DNA of 64,000 nt from the NCBI GenBank assembly GCA_964611575.1, contig CAZTAJ010000001.1:51018-115017 (forward strand), given 5' to 3'. The notes beneath the pieces are model-generated. The model ran no database searches. It was given only the letters and a program-made list of their open reading frames with translations, and was not told the DNA's origin. Positions 45,753-55,839 of this stretch are shown piece by piece. The DNA comes from CAITUY01 sp964611575 (GTDB lineage: Bacteria; Verrucomicrobiota; Kiritimatiellia; CAIKKV01; CAITUY01). Made by a program: the position numbers and the translations under genes. Each line of letters starts with the position of its first letter. Within the stretch, counting starts at the first letter, position 1.

Positions 45753-46384
45753 AACTCCCGGAAGACAGGAAACAACGGATCCAGGTGCTGGTGCTGATCG
45801 GCATCGGCTGCGTCGTGGTGCTCATTCTGCTGGCGCAGTTCGCGATCGTTCCCATCATCGATTCGCGCCGGAAACTGGCCGAAACACGCGAGGAGTACCG
45901 GGCGCGCCTGGAGAAGGCCCAGCGTGAATTGAAGGCGTCGGCACAGATCCAGGCGGAGTTCGACGAGGTGACCCGGCAACTGCAGGCCATCGCATCCGAC
46001 TATCTGCTGCGCCCGATCCTGGGCTCTTACCTGGTGGGCGTGACGGAGGCCATGGAGCCGCGCGCCAAGGAAACGGGATTCGTCCTGGACGATATTCAGG
46101 AGCGCGGCGTGCAGGCCTTGCGCCTGCAGGCGAAAGAGACGGCCGGCCAGCGTCCCTACAACGCCTACAGCGCGCAAATCAGCGGCCAGGGCTCGTATGC
46201 GGAGATCATGGCGTTTCTCAACGCCATCGAGACCCGCAATCCTTACGTGTGCGTCACGGAATTGAGGATCTCCGGTCAGCCTGACAACCCGTCCCAGCAT
46301 CGCGTCAGCCTGCGCATCGAGTGGCCGATCGAGGTTGAAAACGCCCTGAGGTCCCCGGACGCGGCAGTCAAGGAGGCGCCATGA
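45749..46384 (+). CDS. pilO: PilO-like inner-membrane alignment protein
   Basis: A 211-residue bitopic protein with a short basic N-terminus, a membrane helix at about 12-34, a coiled coil (RRKLAETREEYRARLEKAQR) and a C-terminal alpha/beta domain (ISGQGSYAEIMAFLNAIETR) typical of PilO, where the sequence before NAIE recalls the conserved PilO core. It dimerises with PilN in the periplasm. Both ends overlap neighbours by four bases, so translation is coupled along pilN-O-P. Confidence 0.78.
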   Translation: MKLPEDRKQRIQVLVLIGIGCVVVLILLAQFAIVPIIDSRRKLAETREEYRARLEKAQRELKASAQIQAEFDEVTRQLQAIASDYLLRPILGSYLVGVTEAMEPRAKETGFVLDDIQERGVQALRLQAKETAGQRPYNAYSAQISGQGSYAEIMAFLNAIETRNPYVCVTELRISGQPDNPSQHRVSLRIEWPIEVENALRSPDAAVKEAP

Positions 46385-46935
46385 GCCGTCGTGCCGTCCG
46401 TGTGGCGCTGATGCTGGCGCTCGGCAGCGGCCTGGCGGCCGTGGCGCAGGTTCCGGGCGGCCCCATGCCGCCCCGCCCGTCGCTTGGGGGACCGGACGGA
46501 ATACCGCCCCCGGGAATGGGCGTGGCGCCGGTGAGCGTCGGGACTGCCGCGGAATCGGGCGCTCCCCAGACGGCGTCGTCGACCAACCGCGATCCCTTCT
46601 GGCCGGTGGGCTATATGCCGCGCCGGGTCGTGAAGCCCAGCAGCGGATTGTCGGCGCCAGGCTCCTCCGTGTCAACCGCTCCGGCCGAGGTTGCCCTCGC
46701 CCGCCCTCCGGACTGGGATGAGGCCCGGCGGCGTCTCGAGATCAAGGGCGTCAGCCGTATCGGCCGCGACAAGGCCTCCGGGCGCGAGATCTATTTTGCG
46801 GACGTGAATGGGCGGGTGGTTGAGGACGGCGGGGTCGTGAGTGTGGTCTGGGACGGGCGTGTGTATCGGTGGCGCGTCACGCAGGTCGCCCCGAGCGGCC
46901 TTCAACTCGTGAAACTCGATTGTCACGCGGAATGA
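46381..46935 (+). CDS. pilP: PilP/GspC-like periplasmic protein
   Basis: A 184-residue protein with a signal peptide (about 1-22), a Pro/Gly-rich linker, the NRDPFWPVGYMPRR motif near 68-81, and a C-terminal small beta domain (GREIYFADVNGRVVEDGGVV ... VYRWRVTQV). The DPFWP segment plus the late beta domain is the PilP/GspC homology-region layout that contacts the N-terminal domains of the secretin. No lipobox is visible, unlike classical PilP. Position after pilO supports the call. Confidence 0.72.
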   Translation: MSRRAVRVALMLALGSGLAAVAQVPGGPMPPRPSLGGPDGIPPPGMGVAPVSVGTAAESGAPQTASSTNRDPFWPVGYMPRRVVKPSSGLSAPGSSVSTAPAEVALARPPDWDEARRRLEIKGVSRIGRDKASGREIYFADVNGRVVEDGGVVSVVWDGRVYRWRVTQVAPSGLQLVKLDCHAE

Positions 46936-46967
46936 TGGCCGATCGGCGATGGGCGCATCTGCGAGTC

Positions 46968-47025
46968 GTTGTAGGCACGCCGCTCTGCGGCGTGTCTTCG
47001 CGTCGCGCAGCGACGCGGCTACAAC
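46968..47025 (+). repeat. Cloverleaf palindrome, GTTGTAG/CTACAAC family
   Basis: 58 bases. The outer stem is GTTGTAG (46968-46974) with CTACAAC (47019-47025). Inside are two perfect hairpins: ACGCCGC-TCT-GCGGCGT and CGCGTCGC-GCA-GCGACGCG. It has the same architecture as the element at 56065-56117. This looks like a REP/BIME-like mobile palindrome between pilP and the Ig-like protein gene. Confidence 0.85.
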
Positions 47026-47118
47026 AGATGCACCGAATTGCAGATGCGCCCGGTGATGACGGGCGATTGACGCGCTTGGCGAAGCAGCAGTAAGATGACA
47101 GTATCAAGGAGATTGTTC

Positions 47119-47769
47119 ATGAAGGCACACGGATGGATGCGGGGGATGGGTGCGGCGGTGGCCATCATGCTGGCGGCATTCGGACCGTGCGGCTGTAACG
47201 ACGATGACGAATCGGGCTCGAATGAGCTGGATGGGTATTTTGAGTCGCATCCCTTCCTGGTCGATGCGAGCAGTCGCAGCACGGGGAATGGCGTGGTAGC
47301 CATCAGTCCTTCGTCCGCCTCGGTCAACGAGGTGGGCGGCAAGGTTCTATTCAAGGCCTCGGGTGGCGAAGGGTCCTACACCTGGGATGTGCTGGATGGG
47401 TCGATCGGCAGCATTGCCGGAAACGGCTCCGGGGCGGAGTATACCGCCCTCAAGGTCGGCAATAACAACGTGATCGTCTACGACAGCGCCGGCAATTGGG
47501 CTTCCGCCTCCATCGGCGGCGCGGGGACGGCGCTCTCGATCTCTGCCGATACCGCCAAGCTGGTGGCCGACGACACCTACGCGGTGCTGAAGGTCTCGGG
47601 CGGACAGCCGACTTACACGTGGTCGGTGGCTGAGCCAAGTCGGGGCAACATCGTGGGTGCCAAGACCGGCGCCAGCGTGGTCTATCAGCGTTACAGCGCG
47701 AACGACAACGCGGTGACCGTTACCGATGGTCTTGGGAGTCGGGCCAGTATAGTCATCGCGCAACCCTGA
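47119..47769 (+). CDS. Secreted Ig-like repeat protein, possible lipoprotein
   Basis: The ATG at 47119 is chosen for its strong AAGGAG and spacing. The 216-residue protein has a signal peptide ending near GPCGCNDDDE, where a cysteine could be lipidated, but the residues before it do not make a good lipobox. Two similar Ig-like units follow, marked by KASGGEGSYTWDV and KVSGGQPTYTWSV. This GGxxxYTW pattern is common in surface proteins of this group. It sits between pilP and the giant protein gene, so it may be exported or assembled by the same machine. Confidence 0.65.
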   Translation: MKAHGWMRGMGAAVAIMLAAFGPCGCNDDDESGSNELDGYFESHPFLVDASSRSTGNGVVAISPSSASVNEVGGKVLFKASGGEGSYTWDVLDGSIGSIAGNGSGAEYTALKVGNNNVIVYDSAGNWASASIGGAGTALSISADTAKLVADDTYAVLKVSGGQPTYTWSVAEPSRGNIVGAKTGASVVYQRYSANDNAVTVTDGLGSRASIVIAQP

Positions 47770-47786
47770 TACAGCATTCCACCCCA

Positions 47787-50700
47787 ATGAGGGCCACTTC
47801 ACTGAGCAAGAACGCACGATGGATGGCGGCCGCCGCTGTCCTATGGATGGCGGTGGCCGGGTTTGATGCCGCGCAGGCCCAATCGGTCGGCGGCCGCGTC
47901 TACAACAGTTCCGTCTGGGGCAATCACCTGCCTCCGCCCGGCGACGGATCGGGCCAGGGCGACTTGCGCGTCGGGCTCTGGTTGACGGAGCCGGCAGGGA
48001 CGCCGGATAGGGTCATCCCCCCCCTGACCAATGGGCCACTGCCTATCCTTAACAACGGACCCTACGGGTTCACGTTCTCCGGCCTTCCCTCGAATGCCAG
48101 TTATCAGGTCATGGCTTGGATTGACGGCAACGGCGACAGCGGTTACGACAGGGGCGAACCGCGTTCCTTCGTCGCCGGGGCGGTCATCGTCGCCGGCGTG
48201 TCGGTGTACATCGGCTCGGTCAGCGTCACGGACGATATCGACAACGACAAGTTGCCGGACTGGTGGGAATATCATTGGTTCGGCAATACGCCCGATCCGT
48301 TAAGCCAGGGCGGCAGTGGAGATCCGGATAAAGATGGCCTTTCCAATGCCCAGGAAGCGGAGATCGGCATCAACGTCAGCGGGATGGCCCAGCTCAATCC
48401 GGCCCACTGGGATAGCGACGGCGACGGCATGGATGATAAATGGGAGTACGATCACTACTCCCGCAGCCTGGTCATGGGCCTGAACCCGGCCGTCTATAGC
48501 AAGACCAACGACTGGGACGGCGACGGCTTGACCGACTGGCAGGAATACGGCGGCGTGGACGGCAGGCCGCCCATGGAGTCGGGCGGCAGCGTCGACGGGG
48601 CGGTGGTCGGCAAAGTCGTCGCCGGCGCCGACGACAGCCTGAACCCGCTCGATATCGACACGGACTACGACATGCTCATCGACAGTTTCGAAGTCGCCTG
48701 GTACGACCCCGCCAACAACATTGACCCGCGTGCGGGCCTCATGACCGACTTCACGGCTACCGACGTCGACACCACCTACGCCAGGGCCGATTCCGACCAG
48801 GACGGCCTGGCCAACTATCGCGAGCAGTGCCTGCTCGCCGAGTTTCGTGAGGGCGCTCCCAATGGCGACAAATGGGTGTGGGAGGGCCGCGTGCCGTTCC
48901 CCTTCCTCGACTACCGGACGGATGGGGGGACGCTGACGCGCATTTGCATGATGACCGTGCCCCTCGCTCTCGGCGTCGATCGGACCCGGACGCTCCGGGA
49001 CGCGGGCATGATCAATCGCAACGCCTTGCGTAATCACGAGTGGACCGACCCCACGGAGGGCACCGGCTACATGGACGGCGGCGAGAACCTCCTGCTGCTC
49101 GGGCATGATTCGGACGGCGACGGGTTGCCCGACGGCTGGGAGGTCCAGTTCAACCTCAACCCCAGGGACAAGACGGGCATCAACGGCAAGAATGGCGACC
49201 CGGACGGCGATTTTCTCTATAATCTCACCGAATACCGGGGCCAGGACGGTAATCGGTTCACGACCCGCCCCTACATCAACGGCACGGGCGACGAAACCAA
49301 CCCGAACGAGTACAACCACCGCCCGGATTCGGCCGAACAATGGCGCTGGATGCCGGCCGATCCCGACACCTCCGGTCTGACGGATCCCCGTCCCGGGACG
49401 GGGATCAGCCGCGTCGAAACGGCGGGCAGCGCCTGGCCGACGACCAATACGGCCACGATGGGTCGTGACAATGGCAAGAATTCCGATGACGACGATGACA
49501 ACGACGCGGCTGAGATCTATCCATCGGTCGGCACCTTGTCCAGCAGTCCCGTGCATTCCTGCGATCCCTACCGGCCAAAGTCGGCGCGCATCATCAGCCC
49601 CCTCGGCATTCCGATCCCGGACCCGGAGCCCGCGCTGGCCACGAACGAAACGCCAGCCGGCTTCCGTGAGGACTTGCAGCGCCGCGAGTGGACGGTGGAG
49701 TGCCAGGTCAAGTTGCTCGGGACCAACCTGACCGGCGAGCTTTTCGATTTCAAGACTTTGGTCGGCACCAGGGCCGTGACGATCTATTGCCTGGCGCTGT
49801 CCAACAACATTCCCTCGCTTTCCATGCATGGCTCGGCCGGGAATCTCATCTCGGTCAGCGCCAACGCGCTGCCCACCAACCGCTGGATACACCTGGCAGG
49901 CGTTTGGAGTCGGGCCAACAACGCGCTAGGTCTCTATGTGGACGGCGTGCTGTCGATGTCCCCGAGCGTCTACGGCGAAGGCTTCGCGGACCGGATGCTC
50001 CCGGCGACCAACGTTCTGGCCTTGGGGGCTTCGCGTGACGGTTCGTTCACCAATCTATTGCTCGATGAGGTCCGTATCTGGGGCGTGGCGCGTACCGGTG
50101 ACGAAATTGCGACGTTTGCCAATCAACTGGCGCCGATCGCCAACGGTGACGACGTCTGGATCGACACGCAAAGTCCCCAATACTACAGTTTTTCGGACGG
50201 GGTCATTGTCAACGGCGGCTCGCTGTTCGACGGCGAACCCGGCGTGTTGCTCGCGCGTGTCCTGAATAACGCCGGCAATTACTGGATCGACGATGGCGAC
50301 GGGTATTACAACGCCGCGCGTGACACCGTGCTCGCGCGTGACACCACGCTGGTAGAGGGGCTGTCCGGCACCGCGGTCGCCAACGCCCGGTGGAACGACA
50401 AGGACGGCAACGGCGTCTTCTCCCGCGACAGCTTGCTGGCCTACTACCGCTTTGACGACGGCGGAACCTCGGCCGAGGACTTTGCCCGCCGCGCCAAGAA
50501 CGGCCTTATTGGCGCGGTCCGCCCGGAGTACACGTTCGGGGATTACGGCTATGCCCTGCCAACCAATAGCTTCCTCTGGGTGACGAACGATGCCGCGCCC
50601 ATCTACGGCGTGGACCAGCGCGGCGCGGACGATTCCGACCACGATGGATTGCCGGACGGCTGGGAGACGATCAACCACCTCGATCCCTACGACGATGGCG

Positions 50701-53700
50701 CCGGCCAGGAGTCCACTCCGGGCGCCAAGGATGGCCAGTACGGGCCGCTGGGCGACCCCGACCATGATGGACTGGTCAATCTATACGAGTTCTGGGCGGG
50801 CACCAATCCCCGGAAGGACGATTCCGACGGCAACAGCAGGCCCGATACACAGGAGGATCGCGATGGCGACGGGGTCGTCAACATCGTCGAACAGGAACTG
50901 GGGTCGCGGCCCGACATGGTCGATACCGATGATGACGGACTCACGGATAACCAGGAACGCCTGATGGGGACCGGCCCGGCCAATCCGATCGACCCGGCCA
51001 CAAATCGGGCCGTGATGTTTAACGGAGGATCGGGTGACTATCTCGAGGTGCCACTCAGTGCCCGCCAGATATTGAAGAACTGGACGCTGGAAGCGTGGGT
51101 CAAGCCGACCAACGGTACGGGTGGGTTCATTGTGCGGCGCGTGGTCGAACAGTTGCCGGGCGGCACCCAGGCGGTGAACTTCGTCATGGGCCTGGAGCCG
51201 AATGGTTCGGGCGGTCTGCGACCCTATGCGGGTTACATCCGTACGGACGGCACCCCCCCCTACATGATTCGCGGCGGCACGTTGCCTGCGGTGGCGGCGG
51301 CGTGGACGCACGTGGCCGCCTCGTATAACAACCTCAACTCGATGTTGAGTCTCTACACGAACGGCAGCTTGGTGGCGACGACGAACACTCCCTATGACCC
51401 GCCCCTGACCGGCAAAGGCGGAGAGACGTTTCTTCGGATCGGCGAGTCTTTCGACGGCGGCATTGACGAAGTGCGCGTGTGGGGACGGGCGCGGACATCG
51501 GCTGAAATCCTCGCCACGCGCGACAGCGTGATCGGGGAGACGGCCACCAATGGGCTCGTGCACGACTTCCGTTTTGACGATGGCGAGGCCAATACCAATG
51601 CGCTGCCCTTTGGCCTCTTCCACAGCCCGAACGGCTACCAGGATTTCACCTTCAAGGACGACTGGCTGGTGCAATGGCGTCACGCCCTGCGACGGCATGG
51701 CACCGTGAATCTTGTGGCGCCAGGCGCGATTGTGCCGCCGCCGTCCCTGCGGGTGCTGTTGCAGCCGCTCGAGGCCATTGCCGAAGGCGCGCAATGGATG
51801 ATCGACGGCGGCATATGGCGGGATAGCGGCGACAATGCGCAGGGCCTGACGCCGGGCAGTCACCGGGTGAGCTTCAAGCCTGTCACCGGGTGGACCGCGC
51901 CGTTGTCGGAATGGATTACGCTGGTCAACGGCGTGGCGACCACCATCACGACGCAGTATTTGCGCAACGCATCCATACGGATCACGCTCTACAGCACGGG
52001 TTCCGACCCGGCGGTCGATGCGAACGCGCGGTGGCGGGTGGACAACGGCAACTGGCTCACGAATGGAGTGCGGGTCGTGGATGTGAGTCCAGGCCACCAC
52101 ACGATCGAGTTCGGCGCGGTGCCGGGGTATGTTACGCCCCTGACGTTGCCGATTGACCTGGCGCCGGGCGAACCTTTCGAGCGCAATGTGGAGTACGCAC
52201 CGATCACGGGGGCGCTCTCGGCGATCCTGAAGCCGGCCGGCGCCGTGACGGACGGCGCGCTCTGGCGCTACAATGCCGGCAGTTGGAATGGAAGCGGCGT
52301 CGTCGTCAGCAATCTGCCCTTGGGGAGCTACACCGTCGAGTTCGGACCCGCTACACGCTGGATCACGCCGGCCTCGGTCTCGGTGGCGTTGGTTAATCAG
52401 AATCTGGTGTCGGTGACCGGATTGTATACCCAGGTGACCGGGATTTCGGCGGATATCATTCCGCCCGAAGCGATCGCGGCCGGCGCCCAGTGGCGTCTTG
52501 CGGGCAGGGATTGGACTAATAGTGGCGCGGTTATCGAGGTCGCACCCGGCTCCTATACCGTGAGTTTCAAGACGCTGACGGACAGTTGGTTGACGCCCGG
52601 CGATGTCACGGCCACGGTGGTCGACCAGCATGTGACGATTGTGCCGGGCGCCTACTACACGATCGAGATGTTCGGCGGCGTGATCGGGACCAATGCGGGG
52701 CTGTTCAACCGGCCCAGCGGGCTTGCACTCGACAGTCTCCACCGTCTGTATGTGGCCGATAGCCGGAATGACCGCATTCAGATGTATGATCCGGTCAGCC
52801 GGAGTTGGACGATATGGGGCCAGTCAGGGAGCAATCCGGGCGAGTTCTCGAGACCGTATGGCATTGCCGTGGATGCGAAACTCAACGTCTATGTGGCGGA
52901 TTCCAATAATGATCGCATCCAGATTCGCAATCCGAGCAGCGGCCAGTGGCGGGTGTTGGGTGCGGGTGTCGGCGGTCTGGGGGTGTTCAACACGCCGATG
53001 GATGTCGCGGTCGACTCTGTCGGCAACCTGTACGTGGCCGACCTTTACCCCAATCGGGTTCAGAAATACAGCACGGGAGGCGTGTGGTCGGTGTTTGTTG
53101 CCGAGGGCTCGATGGCGGGATACACGCTGTTTCCTCGCGGACTGATGGTCAATAGCGCCGATAACCTACTGCTCTCCGACGATGGAACGGAGGGTACGGG
53201 TCAAAGCCGGGTGCAACGGTTCAGCTCCACGGGGCTGTATATGGATCTGCTTGGCAGCCGTGACAGCGCCGAGGGCGGATTGCGGCGTCCAGCCGGGATG
53301 TCGATATGGGGAACGAGTCTCTACCTGGCGGACGTCGACAATAGTCGCGTGATGGTGACGCCCCAGACGGGCCGGGTCTGGAGCGTGCTGATCGGCAGCA
53401 ATGTGCTGAACGGGGCGGAGGATGTGGTTTGCGATCCGCGCGGCATTCTCTATGTGGCTGATACGGGACATAATCGCATCCTGGCGTTGCCGTTGCGGGC
53501 CGGCGCCTTCACGAACGGCCGGGCCGAGGTCGCCACGGCGGCGTTGCCGGGCGGCACCAACGGGTTCGTGATCACGTGGTACGGAACACTCAACTGGCTA
53601 TACGCGGTGCAGTATGCTAATAGCCTGGTGCCTCCGCCGGTGGTCTGGCAACTCGTGCCCGGGATTACCAACATTCCCGGCCACAACGCGTGGACCAACG

Positions 53701-53759
53701 GCGTGGACCGTACGACCGCGGGCGCAACGAACCGGTTCTACCGGGTTCTGGCCTATTAA
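47787..53759 (+). CDS. Giant secreted multidomain protein (calcium-type repeats, two LamG, PEGA-like repeats, NHL propeller)
   Basis: A 1990-residue exported protein; signal peptide 1-32. Residues 40-150 are SdrD-like. Thrombospondin-3/dockerin-like DxDxDG calcium motifs fill 150-560 (DSDGDGMDDKWEYDHY) and recur at 946-1071. LamG domains lie at about 634-781 and 1075-1245, each ending with an LDEVRIWG-type strand. Four PEGA-like units at about 1315-1621 share a GAxWR.....W.NSG...V.PGSYTVSF pattern. Six NHL beta-propeller blades (RLYVADSRNDRIQMY) span 1628-1905, then a C-terminal beta domain ends FYRVLAY. No PEP-CTERM or other sorting tail is seen. Its place between pilP and pilQ suggests an adhesin or a secreted cargo of that system; the function is unproven. 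Confidence 0.88.
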   Translation: MRATSLSKNARWMAAAAVLWMAVAGFDAAQAQSVGGRVYNSSVWGNHLPPPGDGSGQGDLRVGLWLTEPAGTPDRVIPPLTNGPLPILNNGPYGFTFSGLPSNASYQVMAWIDGNGDSGYDRGEPRSFVAGAVIVAGVSVYIGSVSVTDDIDNDKLPDWWEYHWFGNTPDPLSQGGSGDPDKDGLSNAQEAEIGINVSGMAQLNPAHWDSDGDGMDDKWEYDHYSRSLVMGLNPAVYSKTNDWDGDGLTDWQEYGGVDGRPPMESGGSVDGAVVGKVVAGADDSLNPLDIDTDYDMLIDSFEVAWYDPANNIDPRAGLMTDFTATDVDTTYARADSDQDGLANYREQCLLAEFREGAPNGDKWVWEGRVPFPFLDYRTDGGTLTRICMMTVPLALGVDRTRTLRDAGMINRNALRNHEWTDPTEGTGYMDGGENLLLLGHDSDGDGLPDGWEVQFNLNPRDKTGINGKNGDPDGDFLYNLTEYRGQDGNRFTTRPYINGTGDETNPNEYNHRPDSAEQWRWMPADPDTSGLTDPRPGTGISRVETAGSAWPTTNTATMGRDNGKNSDDDDDNDAAEIYPSVGTLSSSPVHSCDPYRPKSARIISPLGIPIPDPEPALATNETPAGFREDLQRREWTVECQVKLLGTNLTGELFDFKTLVGTRAVTIYCLALSNNIPSLSMHGSAGNLISVSANALPTNRWIHLAGVWSRANNALGLYVDGVLSMSPSVYGEGFADRMLPATNVLALGASRDGSFTNLLLDEVRIWGVARTGDEIATFANQLAPIANGDDVWIDTQSPQYYSFSDGVIVNGGSLFDGEPGVLLARVLNNAGNYWIDDGDGYYNAARDTVLARDTTLVEGLSGTAVANARWNDKDGNGVFSRDSLLAYYRFDDGGTSAEDFARRAKNGLIGAVRPEYTFGDYGYALPTNSFLWVTNDAAPIYGVDQRGADDSDHDGLPDGWETINHLDPYDDGAGQESTPGAKDGQYGPLGDPDHDGLVNLYEFWAGTNPRKDDSDGNSRPDTQEDRDGDGVVNIVEQELGSRPDMVDTDDDGLTDNQERLMGTGPANPIDPATNRAVMFNGGSGDYLEVPLSARQILKNWTLEAWVKPTNGTGGFIVRRVVEQLPGGTQAVNFVMGLEPNGSGGLRPYAGYIRTDGTPPYMIRGGTLPAVAAAWTHVAASYNNLNSMLSLYTNGSLVATTNTPYDPPLTGKGGETFLRIGESFDGGIDEVRVWGRARTSAEILATRDSVIGETATNGLVHDFRFDDGEANTNALPFGLFHSPNGYQDFTFKDDWLVQWRHALRRHGTVNLVAPGAIVPPPSLRVLLQPLEAIAEGAQWMIDGGIWRDSGDNAQGLTPGSHRVSFKPVTGWTAPLSEWITLVNGVATTITTQYLRNASIRITLYSTGSDPAVDANARWRVDNGNWLTNGVRVVDVSPGHHTIEFGAVPGYVTPLTLPIDLAPGEPFERNVEYAPITGALSAILKPAGAVTDGALWRYNAGSWNGSGVVVSNLPLGSYTVEFGPATRWITPASVSVALVNQNLVSVTGLYTQVTGISADIIPPEAIAAGAQWRLAGRDWTNSGAVIEVAPGSYTVSFKTLTDSWLTPGDVTATVVDQHVTIVPGAYYTIEMFGGVIGTNAGLFNRPSGLALDSLHRLYVADSRNDRIQMYDPVSRSWTIWGQSGSNPGEFSRPYGIAVDAKLNVYVADSNNDRIQIRNPSSGQWRVLGAGVGGLGVFNTPMDVAVDSVGNLYVADLYPNRVQKYSTGGVWSVFVAEGSMAGYTLFPRGLMVNSADNLLLSDDGTEGTGQSRVQRFSSTGLYMDLLGSRDSAEGGLRRPAGMSIWGTSLYLADVDNSRVMVTPQTGRVWSVLIGSNVLNGAEDVVCDPRGILYVADTGHNRILALPLRAGAFTNGRAEVATAALPGGTNGFVITWYGTLNWLYAVQYANSLVPPPVVWQLVPGITNIPGHNAWTNGVDRTTAGATNRFYRVLAY

Positions 53760-53812
53760 GGGAGGGACGGCGTGTCGCCGTCCGCGGTGCGCAGCATGCG
53801 CGCCCTCCCAGG
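53760..53812 (+). repeat. Cloverleaf palindrome, GGGAGGG/CCCTCCC family, copy 1
   Basis: 53 bases beginning directly after the stop codon of the giant protein. The outer stem is GGGAGGG (53760-53766) with CCCTCCC (53803-53809). Inner hairpins are GGACGGCG-TGT-CGCCGTCC and GCGC-AGCAT-GCGC. It is nearly identical over the full length to 58723-58775, with changes only in or next to the second hairpin loop. Confidence 0.88.
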
Positions 53813-53858
53813 GATGGCGTGCCATTGACGAGGGCAGGTGATCAGGGAGGGAACAGAC

Positions 53859-55760
53859 GTGCGAATAGAATCAAGCGCGAACATCACGCGTTGGCTGATC
53901 GTCATCCTGGCGGCTATGGTCGCGGCGGGACTCCAGGCCGCGCCTGAACCCGCGGAATCGGCGGGCGCGGCTCCTGCCGTTGCCGTGGCAGCCCCTGCCG
54001 AAACGCTGGCATCCGTCGAGTTGCCGGCGCTGACGAACGCGCCGGCGCAGGAAGTCCCGATGGCGTCCCCCGCCGCTCCCGTCGAGTCACCGGAATCCGC
54101 AAATGCCGCCGTCCCCGAGGTTGAGGCCTCACCCGAGAGGGTGGATATCCCGGGCCTTGCGGCCCCGGCCGAGGCCGCGGAGCTCATCACCATCGCGCTG
54201 GATGACGTTCCGCTGCAGGATGTCGTCCGCATGTTCACCCGCATTTCCGGGGCGAACATCATCGCCACCGCCACCAATCTCGGCGGCAAGGTCAGCGTCA
54301 ACCTGCAGGATGTGGAATGGAAGCCCGCGCTGAGCTCGATCCTCGACATCTATAGCATGCAGATTTCCGAAAAGATCCCCGGGTCCGGCATCTATAGCAT
54401 CATGCCCAAGGCGCTCGGGTCCGAGGATCCGCTCGTGTCCGCCACGATCTTCCTGAACAATGCCTCCGTCGCCAACATTGCCACCCTGATTACCCCCCTG
54501 TTGATCCGGGGCGGCACGGTCTCGCCCTTTCCCAACTGCAACGCCCTGGTCGTGCGCTCCACCGCCCTGAACGTCAACGAAATCCGCAAGGTCATCACCG
54601 AAATCGACCTGCCGCGCAAGCAGGTCTACATCGAAGCCAAGTTCCTGGAACTCAACGACGAGGCCATCAAGGACCTGGGCATCAACTGGCAGGTGCTGGA
54701 GGGCTACGGCGTCGGCATGAACGCCATGCAGTGGAGCGTCGAGGAGACCCGCAATAAACTCAGGAGCCGCTCCGACACCCTCACCCGGCAGGACTCGCGC
54801 ACGCGTTCCGACACCCTCAACCAAGGCATCGATGCCAACGGCGCCCCCGTCAACCAGGACACAACCACTTACGAAATGAACCCGATCACCGGAATCCAGA
54901 CGCCGACGGTGACCCCCGTGCCCGCCCGGTCCGTGAACGACTCCATCAACCAGTCCGTCAGCGCGCAGCGCGACCTGAAGGACACGTTCGAGAAGACGGT
55001 GGCCGATGTGCGCACCGCGGTCCTGAGCGCCGACGATTTCCGGGTCGTGCTCAGCGCCTTGAAACAGATGAACGGCGTGAGCGTGGTTTCCAACCCGAAG
55101 ATCATCGTGGCCAATGAGCAGACCGCCACCATCCATATCGGGGAGAATGAGCCGAATATCAAGGGCACCGTGACGCCCGGCCAGCAGGGCCAGGCGAATA
55201 CGACCACCTATGAACTGGACGGCACCAAACCCTATTTCGAGTTCGGCATCAAGCTGGACGTTACGCCGACGATCAACAATGCCAGCAACATCACCGTCAG
55301 CATCAATCCCACGTTGAGCCGCTTCGTGCGCAACAAGGTCACGCCCGACAATAACTCATTCCCCGTGGAATCCACCAAGACCATCAAGACCACGTTCGCG
55401 CTGGAGAGCGGGCGGACGGCCGCCATCGGCGGGCTGACCGAGACCGAGGACCGCAAGGAGGAGAAGAAGATCCCCTTGCTGGGCGACATTCCGCTGATCG
55501 GGAAATACCTCTTCACCCATACGCACGATGCGCGCCTCCAGAAGGAAACCATCATCTTCGTGACGGTCGGCATCGCCGAGCCGGGCCACATCGAACGCGA
55601 AGACGGCCTGCCTGAGGATGCCGATCTCGTGCACCGGCACATGTCGAAGATTTCGAAGACACTCAAGGCCGCCATTACCAACGCGTTGCCCGTGAACCCC
55701 ACGAACTCGGCGACCGTCGTCACCACCGTTTCCGTCCCCGCGCCGGCTGCGCCTCAGTGA
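53859..55760 (+). CDS. pilQ: PilQ/GspD-type secretin
   Basis: About 633 residues from the GTG at 53859, which has GGGAGGG upstream; a GTG at 53838 would add seven. A signal peptide precedes an Ala/Pro/Glu-rich linker (about 30-105). An STN-like N domain follows (ITIALDDVPLQDVVRMFTRI), then an N1-type domain (NALVVRSTALNVNEIRKVIT) and the secretin domain with SNPKIIVANEQTATIHIGE and a late IPLLGDIPLIGKYLFTHTHD. It forms the outer-membrane ring through which a pilus or substrate passes. No AMIN domains are seen, and the insert at about 310-380 is polar and Thr/Arg-rich. Position after pilMNOP supports the PilQ name. Confidence 0.88.
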   Translation: MRIESSANITRWLIVILAAMVAAGLQAAPEPAESAGAAPAVAVAAPAETLASVELPALTNAPAQEVPMASPAAPVESPESANAAVPEVEASPERVDIPGLAAPAEAAELITIALDDVPLQDVVRMFTRISGANIIATATNLGGKVSVNLQDVEWKPALSSILDIYSMQISEKIPGSGIYSIMPKALGSEDPLVSATIFLNNASVANIATLITPLLIRGGTVSPFPNCNALVVRSTALNVNEIRKVITEIDLPRKQVYIEAKFLELNDEAIKDLGINWQVLEGYGVGMNAMQWSVEETRNKLRSRSDTLTRQDSRTRSDTLNQGIDANGAPVNQDTTTYEMNPITGIQTPTVTPVPARSVNDSINQSVSAQRDLKDTFEKTVADVRTAVLSADDFRVVLSALKQMNGVSVVSNPKIIVANEQTATIHIGENEPNIKGTVTPGQQGQANTTTYELDGTKPYFEFGIKLDVTPTINNASNITVSINPTLSRFVRNKVTPDNNSFPVESTKTIKTTFALESGRTAAIGGLTETEDRKEEKKIPLLGDIPLIGKYLFTHTHDARLQKETIIFVTVGIAEPGHIEREDGLPEDADLVHRHMSKISKTLKAAITNALPVNPTNSATVVTTVSVPAPAAPQ

Positions 55761-55839
55761 ACCGTGAACCGCTGAACGGGCGCAAGGCAGTTCTGTGGGT
55801 CTTCCTCTTACACGTCGATTTGACTGGAACAGTCGGTCT

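Noticed and set aside
48300..52742. Two long antisense frames across the giant secreted protein
   Set aside because: Produced by the Asp/Gly-rich calcium-repeat codons on the sense strand; no ribosome binding sites or motifs.
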